Below, piece after piece: positions 1-8,775 of a DNA stretch of 23,792 nt. This DNA is from CAZUXE01 sp964624585. Lineage in GTDB: Bacteria > Hydrothermota > Tepidihabitantia > B3-TA06. Location: positions 1-23,792 of the forward strand of contig CAZUXE010000023.1 in the NCBI GenBank assembly GCA_964624585.1, written 5' to 3'. The stretch's first letter is position 1, and every line of letters begins with the position of its first letter. The notes below the pieces were generated by a model. The model saw nothing but the letters and a program-made list of their open reading frames with translations, made no database searches and had not been told where the DNA came from. Made by a program: the position numbers and the translations under genes.

Positions 1-240
1 GGTTTGAGTTTAGGAGTTTTGTGGGCCAAAACTCCACAGGTGTATTAAAAGCGGTATCTAAGGTTACTCAAACCTTCGGTTTGAGTTTAGGAGTTTTGTA
101 GACCAAAACTCCACTGACATTCTACATAAGTATCTGACCAAACCTTCGGTTTGAGTTCAGGAGTTTACTCTTTCATCCAAAACTCCACTGACATTCTACA
201 TAAGTATCTGACTAAACCTTTCGTTGAGCTTAGGAGGGTA
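1..240 (+). repeat. Hairpin repeat array, left copy
   Basis: Four units begin near 1, 78, 148 and 221 (spacing 70-77 bp). The first three each hold GGAGTTT...AACTCC arms; in unit 1 the arms GGAGTTTTG (13-21) and CAAAACTCC (27-35) flank a 5-nt loop. Units are joined by a second hairpin, ACTCAAACC-TTC-GGTTTGAGT, around 66-86. Unit 1 has a different inter-hairpin segment from units 2 and 3, and unit 4 is a degenerate end unit finishing in TTAGGAGGGTA. The same order of unit types recurs near 23337-23575 in the same orientation. No coding potential or transposase is seen. It resembles a dispersed REP-like or MITE-like element, but its family is unknown. Confidence 0.85.
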
Positions 241-478
241 CGCCGCGCCCATACAGAATGCGTTTTACGCGCAATTAGAAATTACAGATTCACATTTCAA
301 ATAATAATAAGTTAGTAGTTGTTTAACCTATACTCTAAAGATATTGCTCTCCTTTGGTAGGATCGGTCGCAATAACGGTTTACGTGATTGGTTTACAGAG
401 GGCATGATACATCAATCAGAATACCCGGCAAGCGGCTCCATGACAGTTGTGAAAGGTTTACAGAGGTCAAATCAGACC
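241..478. other. Non-coding spacer after the repeat array
   Basis: No supported gene. The 12-bp word GGTTTACAGAGG occurs twice, near 390 and 455. A short hairpin, AGGTC (464-468) / GACCT (475-479), overlaps the dapF stop codon; it lacks a T-tract, so it is at best a weak terminator. Confidence 0.5.
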
Positions 479-1279
479 TTATGAGGCGGATATTTCTATA
501 GAGCCTGAAAATACTATGGCGGTTTCGCCACCTAGCATAATGTTAATGATAGATGAGTTTACAATATCAAAGGAAACCTCTAGCAGGCCGCCTGGGAAAT
601 TGAGTTTCACAGGTGAGGGTAGTTCTTTAAGTTGATGTAAAACTGTAGCTACAGCAACAGCACCTGTACCGCAAGCCAAGGTCTCAGCCTCAACACCGCG
701 TTCATAGGTTCGTACAGAAATTCCTTCATCATCTAAGCAAACAAAATTGACATTGGTTCCTGCAGGAGCAAAATTAGGATGTTGACGTATCGCGTGTCCT
801 GTGGTATCTACATCAAATAAAGTCAGGTTATCAACAAAAATTACTGCATGAGGTACCCCTGAATTTACAAAGTGCATTGGAAAATTGAACTCTTTAAGTT
901 TGAGATTAAGTTGAATATCCGATGGATTGGGGAGTGAAACGGATGGTCTACCGTCAGAGACAGTGCCACGGTGTTTGCCTACATCGGAGACAAATTTCAT
1001 CTGATATGGGGAAATTCCTTCGATGTATGTATAAAGAACCAATGAACGTGCGCCGTTCCCGCAGAATTCGGCACGCGAACCGTCAGCATTGAAGTACACC
1101 ATACGGAAGTTGTAGCCTGTTTCTGCACGAACTAGAAGTAGGCCGTCAGCGCCAATGCCTTTGCGACGATTACATAGAGCTGGAGCTATGCTAGAAAAGA
1201 ATTCATCCGATTGTTCGGGATGTTTAAATATTATGAAGTCGTTGCCTGCTCCGTGGACCTTGGTGAATTGAAGCTTCAT
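479..1279 (-). CDS. dapF: Diaminopimelate epimerase DapF
   Basis: Converts LL-2,6-diaminopimelate to the meso form in the cytoplasm, the penultimate step to lysine and the source of the meso-DAP cross-link residue of Gram-negative peptidoglycan (EC 5.1.1.7). At 266 aa it has normal family length. Visible motifs are GAGNDF (10-15), FCGNGAR with catalytic Cys73, SGVPHAV (140-146), TNVNFV (175-180) and ETLACGTGA with the second catalytic Cys203; the two cysteines act as the acid/base pair of this cofactor-independent fold. The ATG at 1279 is preferred because a strong promoter ends 6 nt before it and no ribosome-binding site lies between, suggesting a leaderless mRNA. It follows the nucleotide-sugar dehydrogenase on the same strand, but its own promoter in the 182-bp gap makes it a separate unit. 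Confidence 0.97.
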   Translation of the reverse strand: MKLQFTKVHGAGNDFIIFKHPEQSDEFFSSIAPALCNRRKGIGADGLLLVRAETGYNFRMVYFNADGSRAEFCGNGARSLVLYTYIEGISPYQMKFVSDVGKHRGTVSDGRPSVSLPNPSDIQLNLKLKEFNFPMHFVNSGVPHAVIFVDNLTLFDVDTTGHAIRQHPNFAPAGTNVNFVCLDDEGISVRTYERGVEAETLACGTGAVAVATVLHQLKELPSPVKLNFPGGLLEVSFDIVNSSIINIMLGGETAIVFSGSIEISAS

Positions 1280-1285
1280 AGATTA

Positions 1286-1313
1286 ATGATATTCGTGATA
1301 GGGAAAATGTCAA
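1286..1313 (-). promoter_or_regulatory. dapF promoter, probably leaderless
   Basis: On the minus strand, TTGACA (1308-1313), a 16-nt spacer and TATCAT (1286-1291) are followed by 6 nt and then the dapF ATG. The expected transcription start falls on or beside the start codon. A near-palindrome centred on TCATCTGCAGATGA lies just upstream of the -35 box (about 1322-1345) and might be an operator or hairpin. Confidence 0.75.
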
Positions 1314-1461
1314 TGTAGTACGTCGGCTTCATCTGCAGATGAGCCGGACTCCGTTTTCCTTAGGGACAGCAGCATCTCTCAAAGGAGCCGATGAGTGAGG
1401 GAAAGATTTAGTCCCCTTCCTAATGAAGTTTTGCGGCTTGGCGCTTTTAAGGAGATGATTC

Positions 1462-2775
1462 CTAGGCCTTGACTATTTTATCGCGTCCTTCTTTAACGTT
1501 AACGGTTGCGTTTCGGGTATCTACAACAAGTTTCGCGTGCTTAACCAGTTTGGTGTAGTTAATTTTATCATGAGCGGTTGCGATAAGTACTACATCGTAT
1601 TTTTTTATGTTTTCAGGGCTTAAAGATACGCTTTTCATATTAAAATGATAACGCCGTGTGGGGGGCATAACAGGAATATAAGGATCATGGTAGTCAACCT
1701 CTGCACCTTTTTCTTTGAGAAGCTCAATAAGGCGTAATGAAGGTGACTCTCGCATGTCATCAACGTTTTTCTTATACGCCAAACCGATGACTAAAACCTT
1801 TGAACCATTGAGGGCTTTTTTTCGGTCATTTAATGCGTCCATTATCTTTGTTACAACCCAGCGTGGCATTGCAGTGTTTATTTCGCCCGCTAGTTCAATA
1901 AATCGTGTAGGAACTTCAAATTCTTGCGCTTTATAGGTTAGGTAGAATGGGTCAATAGGAATACAGTGACCGCCCAGGCCTGGCCCAGGGTAGAAGGGCA
2001 TGAATCCGAAAGGTTTGGTTGATGCAGCTTTAATAACTTCCCACACATCTATGCCCATGGCGTCAAGAATAATCTTTATTTCATTTACCAGACCAATGTT
2101 GACGCCTCGGAAGGCGTTTTCAAAAATCTTGCAGGCCTCTGCGGCCTCGGCTGATGTAACGGGAACCGCTTTATCAAGAGCTGCTTCGTAGAGGGCCACT
2201 GCTAATTTAAGGCTTTTGGGTGAATTCGCGCCTACAACCTTTGGGATATTTTTGGTATTGTACTTAGGGTTGTTTGGATCTTCCCGTTCAGGAGAATAGG
2301 CCAAATAGAAGTCGGTATGAGCGGTAAGTCCTGACTTTTGCTCAAGTATAGGGCGCATTATATCTTCTGTTGTACCTGGGAATGATGACGATTCCAAAAT
2401 CACCAACTGTCCTTTTTGCAAGTAGGGACCAATTTGCTCAGCTGTACCTTCCACGAAAGAAAGATCGGGTTGAAAGTGGTCGTCTAAAGGAGTGGGAACA
2501 GCCACCAGAAGGGCGTCTGCTTCAGGGATACGACTGAAATCCGCACTGCATTCAAGTAGTTCGTTTTTTACAGCTTTCCTGATTCTTTCTGCAGAAATGT
2601 GTTTTATATAGGTTTTTCCTGAATTTATGGCCTTGGCTTTCTTTTCATCAATATCGTAGCCAATAACCTTAAAGCCTTCTTCTGCAAAGGTAAGGGCAAG
2701 AGGCAGACCCACATATCCCATGCCAACTATCCCTATTACAGCTTTCTTCTCGTTGATTCGCTTTACAGTAAGCAT
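1462..2775 (-). CDS. Nucleotide-sugar 6-dehydrogenase (WbpA/UDP-GlcNAc dehydrogenase type)
   Basis: NAD-dependent oxidation of the C6 hydroxyl of a UDP-sugar to the uronic acid, feeding surface polysaccharide or glycan synthesis. Residues counted from the chosen start: Rossmann motif GIVGMGYVGLP (15-25), VPTPL (93-97), ESS region (128-130), SPEREDPNN (161-169, typical of the WbpA branch oxidising UDP-N-acetylhexosamines), and catalytic Cys271 in GGHCIPIDP, followed by the C-terminal UDP-binding domain. Length 437 aa fits the family. A TTG lies 6 nt further upstream, but AGGAG (2782-2786) is ideally spaced for the ATG at 2775. UDP-glucose or UDP-ManNAc dehydrogenase cannot be excluded. No glycosyltransferases are adjacent, so the pathway is not shown by context. 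Confidence 0.9.
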   Translation of the reverse strand: MLTVKRINEKKAVIGIVGMGYVGLPLALTFAEEGFKVIGYDIDEKKAKAINSGKTYIKHISAERIRKAVKNELLECSADFSRIPEADALLVAVPTPLDDHFQPDLSFVEGTAEQIGPYLQKGQLVILESSSFPGTTEDIMRPILEQKSGLTAHTDFYLAYSPEREDPNNPKYNTKNIPKVVGANSPKSLKLAVALYEAALDKAVPVTSAEAAEACKIFENAFRGVNIGLVNEIKIILDAMGIDVWEVIKAASTKPFGFMPFYPGPGLGGHCIPIDPFYLTYKAQEFEVPTRFIELAGEINTAMPRWVVTKIMDALNDRKKALNGSKVLVIGLAYKKNVDDMRESPSLRLIELLKEKGAEVDYHDPYIPVMPPTRRYHFNMKSVSLSPENIKKYDVVLIATAHDKINYTKLVKHAKLVVDTRNATVNVKEGRDKIVKA

Positions 2776-2802
2776 CCGCAACTCCTTTTTAAGACTAACA
2801 CA

Positions 2803-2830
2803 AGCTTATTGCATCTGCACTAAAAGTCAA
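2803..2830 (-). promoter_or_regulatory. Promoter of the nucleotide-sugar dehydrogenase
   Basis: Minus strand: TTGACT (2825-2830), 16-nt spacer, TAAGCT (2803-2808), then a leader of roughly 25 nt carrying AGGAG (2782-2786) before the ATG at 2775. A palindrome, GTTAC-G-GTAAC (2837-2847), sits directly upstream of the -35 box and is a plausible operator. Confidence 0.65.
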
Positions 2831-2952
2831 TATCCTGTTACGGTAACATAAAGTGTGATGCGTAACAATACTCTTCTTTAGTTTTAGCTAAACTCCTTAG
2901 TGCAATTACGACGGTGTTTTGCTGCGCTTTTACTGTTTGTAGTTAGTATTTC

Positions 2953-2980
2953 TTGACTTTAGGCGCCCTCTATCTACAAT
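2953..2980 (+). promoter_or_regulatory. Promoter of the leader ORF and transglycosylase
   Basis: TTGACT (2953-2958), 16-nt spacer, TACAAT (2975-2980). It is followed by AAGGAG (2991-2996), 6 nt before a GTG start at 3003. This places the transcript start upstream of the small ORF, so the transglycosylase would be translated second. Confidence 0.7.
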
Positions 2981-3002
2981 TGCCAAAACCAAGGAGATTT
3001 AA

Positions 3003-3107
3003 GTGAAATATATTTTATTTTCAATATTTACACATATGTTTTTACCAGCATCAGGTCTTGAGTTAATGCTATCGACAGATAACTTAACTTGTCCAGTGAG
3101 CAAATAA
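3003..3107 (+). CDS. Small 34-codon leader ORF, unknown function
   Basis: GTG start at 3003 with a well-spaced AAGGAG site and a promoter immediately upstream, ending in TAA at 3105-3107. The peptide starts MKYILFSIFTHMFLPASG, hydrophobic and signal-peptide-like, and ends TCPVSK. It is in the same frame as the next gene, and its stop codon directly abuts that gene's ATG. So it is either a translated leader coupled to the transglycosylase, a tiny exported peptide, or the original N-terminus of the transglycosylase cut off by a stop codon. I recognise no family. The expression signals are good, but 34 codons are too few to prove coding by composition. Confidence 0.5.
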   Translation: MKYILFSIFTHMFLPASGLELMLSTDNLTCPVSK

Positions 3108-5336
3108 ATGAAGCTTTCAAACAGCACCTCCTTTTCTACATCAACTTTCCTGTCTTTTGCCCAATCCCCCTTTTCTCAAATGCCTTTCTTAAAGATTGTT
3201 TTGTTTTTCGCTACGTTCTTATTCCTGTTCTCACTTGCTGCCTGTGCGCCTAGGGGAAGTGAGGAGAATCTTGATGTTAGACGTATTCAGGTAATTAAGG
3301 GAGACTCAAGTATGCTTGAGGGCAGCTATTGGAAGGCCTTAGGGTTTTACAAGAATGCCTGGGCATTGTCTGCCAGCGATTTGGAGCGTTCGGAAGTTTC
3401 TGTTAAAATCTATGAGGCCTATTATCAAGGTAGGTATTGGGACAGCTGTGTGGTTTGGGCCAAGCAGATAGCCTCAACGCCTTATTACGATTCACTTAAA
3501 CATAAGGGTTTGGTTTATTGGCGGGCAGGTTATTATCAAAAGATTCTTAAGCTCAATGACGCATCCTGCTTACTTAAAGCTGAGGCTGCACTGCGTCTTG
3601 GAGCAGATAGCCTTGCTCAGGCGCTTTATAAAGAAGCTGAAAAAAAACTGGGTGGGGCGGCTAGGGGACGTATGGCAGAGGTTTATGCTGAACTGGATAA
3701 GAAAGACGAGGCCATTGCTTTCTTAAAAAAGATCCGTTACCCAAGCGTGAAACAGCAAGAATTATTGATGAAATTATTATTTGAAAAAGAAGCATGGAGC
3801 GATTTACCTGCTGTGATTGCGAGAATATCGTCAAAAACGAAGCGTCAGAGCGCTCTTGTAAGGTTCTACGATGCGGTTGGCGATAGCGCGAAAAAACGAC
3901 GCGCCCAAATGAAGCTTATCAAAATTGCACCTGCCTCATGGGCAGCAGCTCAGGCGGCGAAGCAAATTACTCCACGTAACGCAGATGAGGTTTTTGCTTT
4001 GGCTAAGGCGCTTTCTTATTCTGATGCAAAAGCCGCTATCAAAGGTTTTAATAAGGCTGAACGATTGGGATATTCAAGAAAGAAATGCAAGGAAGCGCGG
4101 GGAAAACTTTACTATAGAATGAAAGAATATAAAAAGGCCTGCGACAATCTTGCTATCCTAAGCGATATATCTAACCGTTTTCTTCTTGTCAAAGCAATGC
4201 TGAAGCTTGGAAAAACAACGGAAGCAATTCAGATTCTTGAAGATATCGCATGCAACGCTTCTAGAAAAAAAGACAGGCAAGAGGCATGGGAAAGAATTGC
4301 CACCATCTATCAAATCCAAGGCAATAATCTTAAAGCCGCCGAGATTGCAGCAAAAGGCGCCAAGGAATTAAAGGACAGGGAGCTTGCTCACAGGGCAGTT
4401 GTGCTATGGTTACTTGAGGGAGATAGCCTGAAAGCAGCCAAGGCTGTTTCTGGAAACCTGCCCATAGGTAAGGATTTATCCCTTTTCTACAAACTGTATC
4501 TCTCCCTTGACTCGCCTAGCGTATTTCCAGATACTCTTTCTGCAGATGATCCATTTTCGTACTACACCCTTTTGGCCAAAGGCAGCCTATTGTCTCAGCC
4601 TTCACTTGATGCGTGGTTTAGAGAACTTGGGGATACACTGAGAAAGCTTCCTTGCAAAAAAGATTCAACCTTGCAGCGTCAGGCCTTTGTATTAGCCGAA
4701 GCGGGCTTGTTTGCCGATGCGAATCGTAAGCTTGGGAAAATTAAGAATCCTCCGCTTCCTGTGATTTATGATTGGGCAGAGAGGTTTAGTGAACTTGGGG
4801 CGGATAATATTGCTATTTATTGGACAGAAAAACTGCTTGCCAAGGCGCGTAAGAAGGGAGTAAAAAGCAGACCCCTTAAGCTTTTAAGGCTTCAGTACCC
4901 TTGTCCGTATATGTTAACTATTCAGGAAGAAATTGATGATGTCGCTTTATTTATGGCCCTTACCCGTCAGGAAAGCTGGTTTAATCCCTTGGCGAAATCT
5001 CCAGCTAGGGCATACGGGTTATGCCAATTGCTTTTGTCAACCGCACGGGGTATGGATACAACAGTAACGCTGGATTCTCTCTACAAGCCTTCGATATCCA
5101 TAAGGCTTGGCGCTGAGTTTTTAAGGGCAATGAGACAGCGGTTTAACAAACGTAAGGCAGCCTATATTTCAGCCTATAACGCAGGCCCAGGAGCTGCACG
5201 ACGCTGGATTGAATATCTACCTGAAGATGATGTTCTGTTCATAGAACTTATTCCATACAATGAAACCCGCAACTACGTTAGACAAATTTTAAGGGGAGAA
5301 ATTATCTATCGTTCGCTTCTGGTAATTTCTGAATAA
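3108..5336 (+). CDS. Lipoprotein lytic transglycosylase, Slt70-like (GH23)
   Basis: Cleaves the MurNAc-GlcNAc bond of peptidoglycan with formation of 1,6-anhydro-MurNAc, acting in the periplasm. A hydrophobic segment (about 27-42) leads into the lipobox LAAC with lipidated Cys46, so the protein is probably membrane-anchored. Residues about 60-590 are a long alpha-helical TPR-like superhelix, as in Slt70. The C-terminal SLT domain shows RQESWFNP with catalytic Glu622, AYGLCQLLLSTA (usually GLMQL), SAYNAGPGAARRW and PYNETRNYV. The ATG at 3108 directly follows the leader ORF stop, implying coupled translation. An internal ATG at 3180 (Met25) would give a more typical lipoprotein signal but has no ribosome-binding site. 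At 742 aa it is slightly longer than E. coli Slt70. Confidence 0.9.
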   Translation: MKLSNSTSFSTSTFLSFAQSPFSQMPFLKIVLFFATFLFLFSLAACAPRGSEENLDVRRIQVIKGDSSMLEGSYWKALGFYKNAWALSASDLERSEVSVKIYEAYYQGRYWDSCVVWAKQIASTPYYDSLKHKGLVYWRAGYYQKILKLNDASCLLKAEAALRLGADSLAQALYKEAEKKLGGAARGRMAEVYAELDKKDEAIAFLKKIRYPSVKQQELLMKLLFEKEAWSDLPAVIARISSKTKRQSALVRFYDAVGDSAKKRRAQMKLIKIAPASWAAAQAAKQITPRNADEVFALAKALSYSDAKAAIKGFNKAERLGYSRKKCKEARGKLYYRMKEYKKACDNLAILSDISNRFLLVKAMLKLGKTTEAIQILEDIACNASRKKDRQEAWERIATIYQIQGNNLKAAEIAAKGAKELKDRELAHRAVVLWLLEGDSLKAAKAVSGNLPIGKDLSLFYKLYLSLDSPSVFPDTLSADDPFSYYTLLAKGSLLSQPSLDAWFRELGDTLRKLPCKKDSTLQRQAFVLAEAGLFADANRKLGKIKNPPLPVIYDWAERFSELGADNIAIYWTEKLLAKARKKGVKSRPLKLLRLQYPCPYMLTIQEEIDDVALFMALTRQESWFNPLAKSPARAYGLCQLLLSTARGMDTTVTLDSLYKPSISIRLGAEFLRAMRQRFNKRKAAYISAYNAGPGAARRWIEYLPEDDVLFIELIPYNETRNYVRQILRGEIIYRSLLVISE

Positions 5337-5501
5337 GAACACTCTTTCGCAGTATACTTACAGTGTAGGCTTATTGCAATAGCCAAAATCCCGAAGCTAA
5401 TCTTTAGGTCAACTGGGGTTTATTTTTTAGCAAAATACGGTTCTATTTACCAAAAAATTTCCGATACTACTATGGATATCATCTATTTAGAGCTGTAGGT
5501 A

Positions 5502-5529
5502 TTGACAAGTGTTTTTATGCCCATATGCT
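5502..5529 (+). promoter_or_regulatory. Leaderless promoter of the T9SS cargo gene, with ATGC/GCAT element
   Basis: TTGACA (5502-5507), 16-nt spacer, TATGCT (5524-5529), then TGCATT and the ATG at 5536. The predicted transcript starts at the start codon. The stretch 5517-5539 holds four ATGC/GCAT half-sites and matches 19583-19605 before porX at 20 of 23 positions. Confidence 0.75.
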
Positions 5530-5535
5530 TGCATT

Positions 5536-8500
5536 ATGCAGGCTTTGATGTTTTTACTGTTGACAGGTCAGTTGTTTTCTCCAGTTACCGGTCAAATTGG
5601 TGCGGGCCAATGCTATGCTGTGGCTTGTGTTGACCTTGATAAGGATGGAGCATTTGATATTCTGACAGCTTCCTCAGACGGGGTGAGATATTACCGCAAT
5701 CTTAACAACGGAAGAGTTTCATTTAGTTACAAAGGACTTATCTTCTCAGAGCATTCCAAGGCGGTACTAGCCGGTGATTTTAACAACGATGGTTTTATAG
5801 ATATTTTTGTACCCTGCACAGGTCGGGATTTTATACTCCGTAATCAGGGTAACAATTCAGATTTCACGACTCTTGATTTTCCTGAATCGGCAAACAGCGC
5901 ATCGGCGTCTTTGGTTGATTTTGATAGAGACGGTGATTTAGATATTTGCGTACTGACATCTTTAGGCGCGCATCTTTACCGCAACTATGTTGATAGCTTT
6001 TCTTTAGCAGATAGTTTCCCAAACGCATATGCTGTTTCATGGGCGGATTATACAGGTGACGGTTGGGAAGACCTTGCACTTGCTGTGTCTTCCGAGATAA
6101 TTTTCTACAAATGTTGGCATACAGCCAATGTTGTAGATTCCTTTTCTAAGGACGTGACTATAGCGGCTAGGAATCCAAGGGGGCTGTGTTGGGCGGATTT
6201 TGATAATGACGGTCATCTTGATTTGGCTGTTGCCGATTCCCTTGGGCCTAACATAATTGTCAAACCGACATTAAACTGGGATGTTGATACTGTAGAAGCG
6301 GCAATCTTGCCTTCTGTTTCGGTTGCGGCAGGCGATTTTTATGCAGAGCAGGGAGCGGATATTCTGTTCGTTAACTCAAACGGGGCCAATCACATTTACA
6401 AAAGGTTGAGTTCTGGAAGCTTTGCTACAACTCCTGACACCCTTAGTTCAGGCTCAGCTATTGCAAGAAGCGTCGCCATAGCTGATTTGGATAACTCAAA
6501 CGGTTGTGACCTTATTTTGGTTGGCTCAGGCGGAAATATCATATATAAAAGCGAAACATCCAGAGCTAACCGAATTATCTTGACCCTTCACGGAAGGGGA
6601 GACAGGTTAGCCAGCCTATCAAACACAATTGCCGCGGGCGCTAATCTAACTCTTTATCGTCAAGGCTCAAATGACATTTTAGGATTTTGCCAGTTGAGTG
6701 CTGGAAGCGGGCGTTACGGTCAGGATGCGCCTCAGGTATCATTTCCTGTTACCGGAACTACTGAAAACTATAACTTAGTTATTCGTTGGCCGCGTTCACT
6801 GGTAAGGGATCAGGTATCTGTCAGCGCATTGCCGTTTACGCTTGACGCTTTTGAAGATATGACTCCGCCTTCCCTTCCTTCTCCGGTAAGTTCTCCTTCT
6901 CATAGCCTCACTAACTGGAGCAGCAATAGGCAAGTTCGTTTGATATGGAAACGTTCTGTAGATCTCTTCGGAAGCGGGCTTGAAGGTTACAGTACGCTAT
7001 GGACACTTGATACCAATCAAACCCCTGATAAGCATGTAAACCTAGCGGCGCCCGATACTGATGCTGTGTTGACAGCTACATGCGAAGGTGATTCCTGTTA
7101 CTTTATAATCACTGCAATTGATTCTGTGCATAATCAGTCGGCCTCAGCGCGCTATGGCCCCATGAAACTTGACTTCACTCCCCCACAGGGTGTGGCTTCG
7201 GTTCAACCTTCATCGAATAAACACCTCAATTACCGAAGGCTCAGTTACACATGGAATAAAGGCTCAGATACCCTTTCAGGCCTTAAACAATACAGCTTGC
7301 AGGTATCGCGTGATTCTTTCTTTATAGGGCCTTTGCTTGAAGATGAATCGCTCAATTATCCAGATACCACTTTCCTTTCAGCGAAATTGATAGACGAAGG
7401 TAACTACTATTGGAGAGTTGTCGCTACAGATAGTGCAGGTAATAATTTCAATACACCTCCCTCAGGGTTTACGATAGATACAACAGCTCCGTTTATTCAA
7501 GACTACTGGCCTAAGGGAAGCAACCCTCCATTACCAACCAATACCGATATTGCCGTTGTTTTCAACGAAAGAATGGATACTATAGTTACTGCAAATGCCG
7601 TTCATTATGCCTTGGTTGCCTTACCTGCCAGGACTCCTATTCCCTTTGATGTTTATGTATCAAAGGTGGGAGATAGAATAGACCCCAAGAAATTTATTCT
7701 AGACCCATCTAACGATTTAGCAGGAAACACCGAGTACGAAGTTACCGTTTTTGCATACCCAACAGCCGCTCCACAGGATTTGGCAGGCAACCGTATGGCT
7801 CCTGATAATTCCATTACATGGACGTTTAGAACCGATTTAGCTGCAGATAACACTGCTCCGTGGATTAAATTTGTAGATATTAAACCGAATCCAACAGGTG
7901 GAGCTTCAAAAGTACGCGTAGAGGCATTGGTTGACGATTCGGCTACCGTATCATCCGCTCCTTCAATATGTTATTTCAAAATCGATAATTACGACTCCCT
8001 CCATTACATGGATATTAAAACCGGAATTCCAGATTCTGTTGTGGAAATTTTTGAATATGAGTTCGACATCAACTCCCTTGGTTTGTCAGACGGAGTGCAT
8101 TTGTTAAAATTTAAGGCGCGCGACGAAAGTAAAAACTGGAGTGATGAATTTACAGATACCCTCTATATCTCAAGGGATACTAAGCCGCCTGCAATAACTG
8201 TTTCGAACCTGCACGATTCATTGTATGTGGGGGATATCTTAGAGGGACGTGTTCGTTCTTCAGAGCCTTTGGCAAGCCTTAGGCTCGCCTTTTCGCAGCT
8301 CACCTATACCGATACCTTCTATGATACCGTTGCTGTAGCTCTTGCTGCAGATTCAAGCTCTATCCAATACTTTATACCGCTGAAGGGTTTTCCTTCGGGG
8401 CTGATAACGGCTAAGGCAATTGGTACAGATAGAGCAGGAAACGACGGTAGTGATGAATTTGAGTTTCATCTGTCAGCTAAAAACTTACTTGTTGACAGTT

Positions 8501-8775
8501 TGGTTTTTGTTGCCCCTAATCCGGTTATAAACAATACACTTAACGTGTTTTTTACCCCTGGCGATAGGGTTACGGCTCATCTGTATGTTTACACAATTGA
8601 TGGTCAGCCGGTATGGACACCTGAACCTATGAAGAATGTTTTAGGCGGTAGACGAAGTTCATTTTCGCGTGATGTATCAACTTGGCCTTCAGGGCTTTAC
8701 TTCTTTAAGCTTGAGCTTGTTCACAAAAGCGGTAAGAAAGCTAGGGTCAAAAAAGCGTTTGCGATTGTAAGATGA
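5536..8775 (+). CDS. Secreted FG-GAP/VCBS protein with T9SS type A sorting domain
   Basis: Large exported, probably surface-attached protein of 1079 aa. After a short hydrophobic N-terminus it has about five FG-GAP/VCBS repeats with calcium-loop signatures such as DLDKDGAFDI, DFNNDGFIDI, DFDRDGDLDI and DFDNDGHLDL (about 25-330). An ASPIC/UnbV-like segment follows, ending in IRWPRS. Then come fibronectin-III/Ig-like domains, including a Big_5-like domain with FNERMD and LAGN motifs. The last ~90 residues fit a T9SS sorting domain: APNPV, YTIDGQPV, SGLYFFKLEL, terminal KKAFAIVR. Such tails direct passage through the T9SS and are usually cleaved. A GTG at 5509 keeps the frame open but lies between the -35 and -10 boxes, so the ATG at 5536 is chosen. 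The signal peptide lacks basic residues near its start, which is unusual. The next gene overlaps by 4 bp. Ligand and role are unknown. Confidence 0.85.
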   Translation: MQALMFLLLTGQLFSPVTGQIGAGQCYAVACVDLDKDGAFDILTASSDGVRYYRNLNNGRVSFSYKGLIFSEHSKAVLAGDFNNDGFIDIFVPCTGRDFILRNQGNNSDFTTLDFPESANSASASLVDFDRDGDLDICVLTSLGAHLYRNYVDSFSLADSFPNAYAVSWADYTGDGWEDLALAVSSEIIFYKCWHTANVVDSFSKDVTIAARNPRGLCWADFDNDGHLDLAVADSLGPNIIVKPTLNWDVDTVEAAILPSVSVAAGDFYAEQGADILFVNSNGANHIYKRLSSGSFATTPDTLSSGSAIARSVAIADLDNSNGCDLILVGSGGNIIYKSETSRANRIILTLHGRGDRLASLSNTIAAGANLTLYRQGSNDILGFCQLSAGSGRYGQDAPQVSFPVTGTTENYNLVIRWPRSLVRDQVSVSALPFTLDAFEDMTPPSLPSPVSSPSHSLTNWSSNRQVRLIWKRSVDLFGSGLEGYSTLWTLDTNQTPDKHVNLAAPDTDAVLTATCEGDSCYFIITAIDSVHNQSASARYGPMKLDFTPPQGVASVQPSSNKHLNYRRLSYTWNKGSDTLSGLKQYSLQVSRDSFFIGPLLEDESLNYPDTTFLSAKLIDEGNYYWRVVATDSAGNNFNTPPSGFTIDTTAPFIQDYWPKGSNPPLPTNTDIAVVFNERMDTIVTANAVHYALVALPARTPIPFDVYVSKVGDRIDPKKFILDPSNDLAGNTEYEVTVFAYPTAAPQDLAGNRMAPDNSITWTFRTDLAADNTAPWIKFVDIKPNPTGGASKVRVEALVDDSATVSSAPSICYFKIDNYDSLHYMDIKTGIPDSVVEIFEYEFDINSLGLSDGVHLLKFKARDESKNWSDEFTDTLYISRDTKPPAITVSNLHDSLYVGDILEGRVRSSEPLASLRLAFSQLTYTDTFYDTVAVALAADSSSIQYFIPLKGFPSGLITAKAIGTDRAGNDGSDEFEFHLSAKNLLVDSLVFVAPNPVINNTLNVFFTPGDRVTAHLYVYTIDGQPVWTPEPMKNVLGGRRSSFSRDVSTWPSGLYFFKLELVHKSGKKARVKKAFAIVR

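Noticed and set aside
1..240. CRISPR-like regular spacing of repeats
   Set aside because: The segments between repeated hairpins are themselves conserved between units and between the two arrays, unit length is 70-77 bp, and no cas gene is present.
1322..1345. Hairpin between dapF and the dehydrogenase as a terminator
   Set aside because: The stem has a bulge and no T-tract on the minus strand, and it lies next to the dapF -35 box, so a regulatory role is as likely.
2776..2781. TTG start of the nucleotide-sugar dehydrogenase at 2781
   Set aside because: It would directly touch the AGGAG site; the ATG at 2775 is correctly spaced.
5509..5535. GTG start for the T9SS cargo gene at 5509
   Set aside because: It lies between the -35 and -10 boxes and so would be outside the transcript from the clear promoter. 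The ATG at 5536 fits the promoter and the shared porX-like element.
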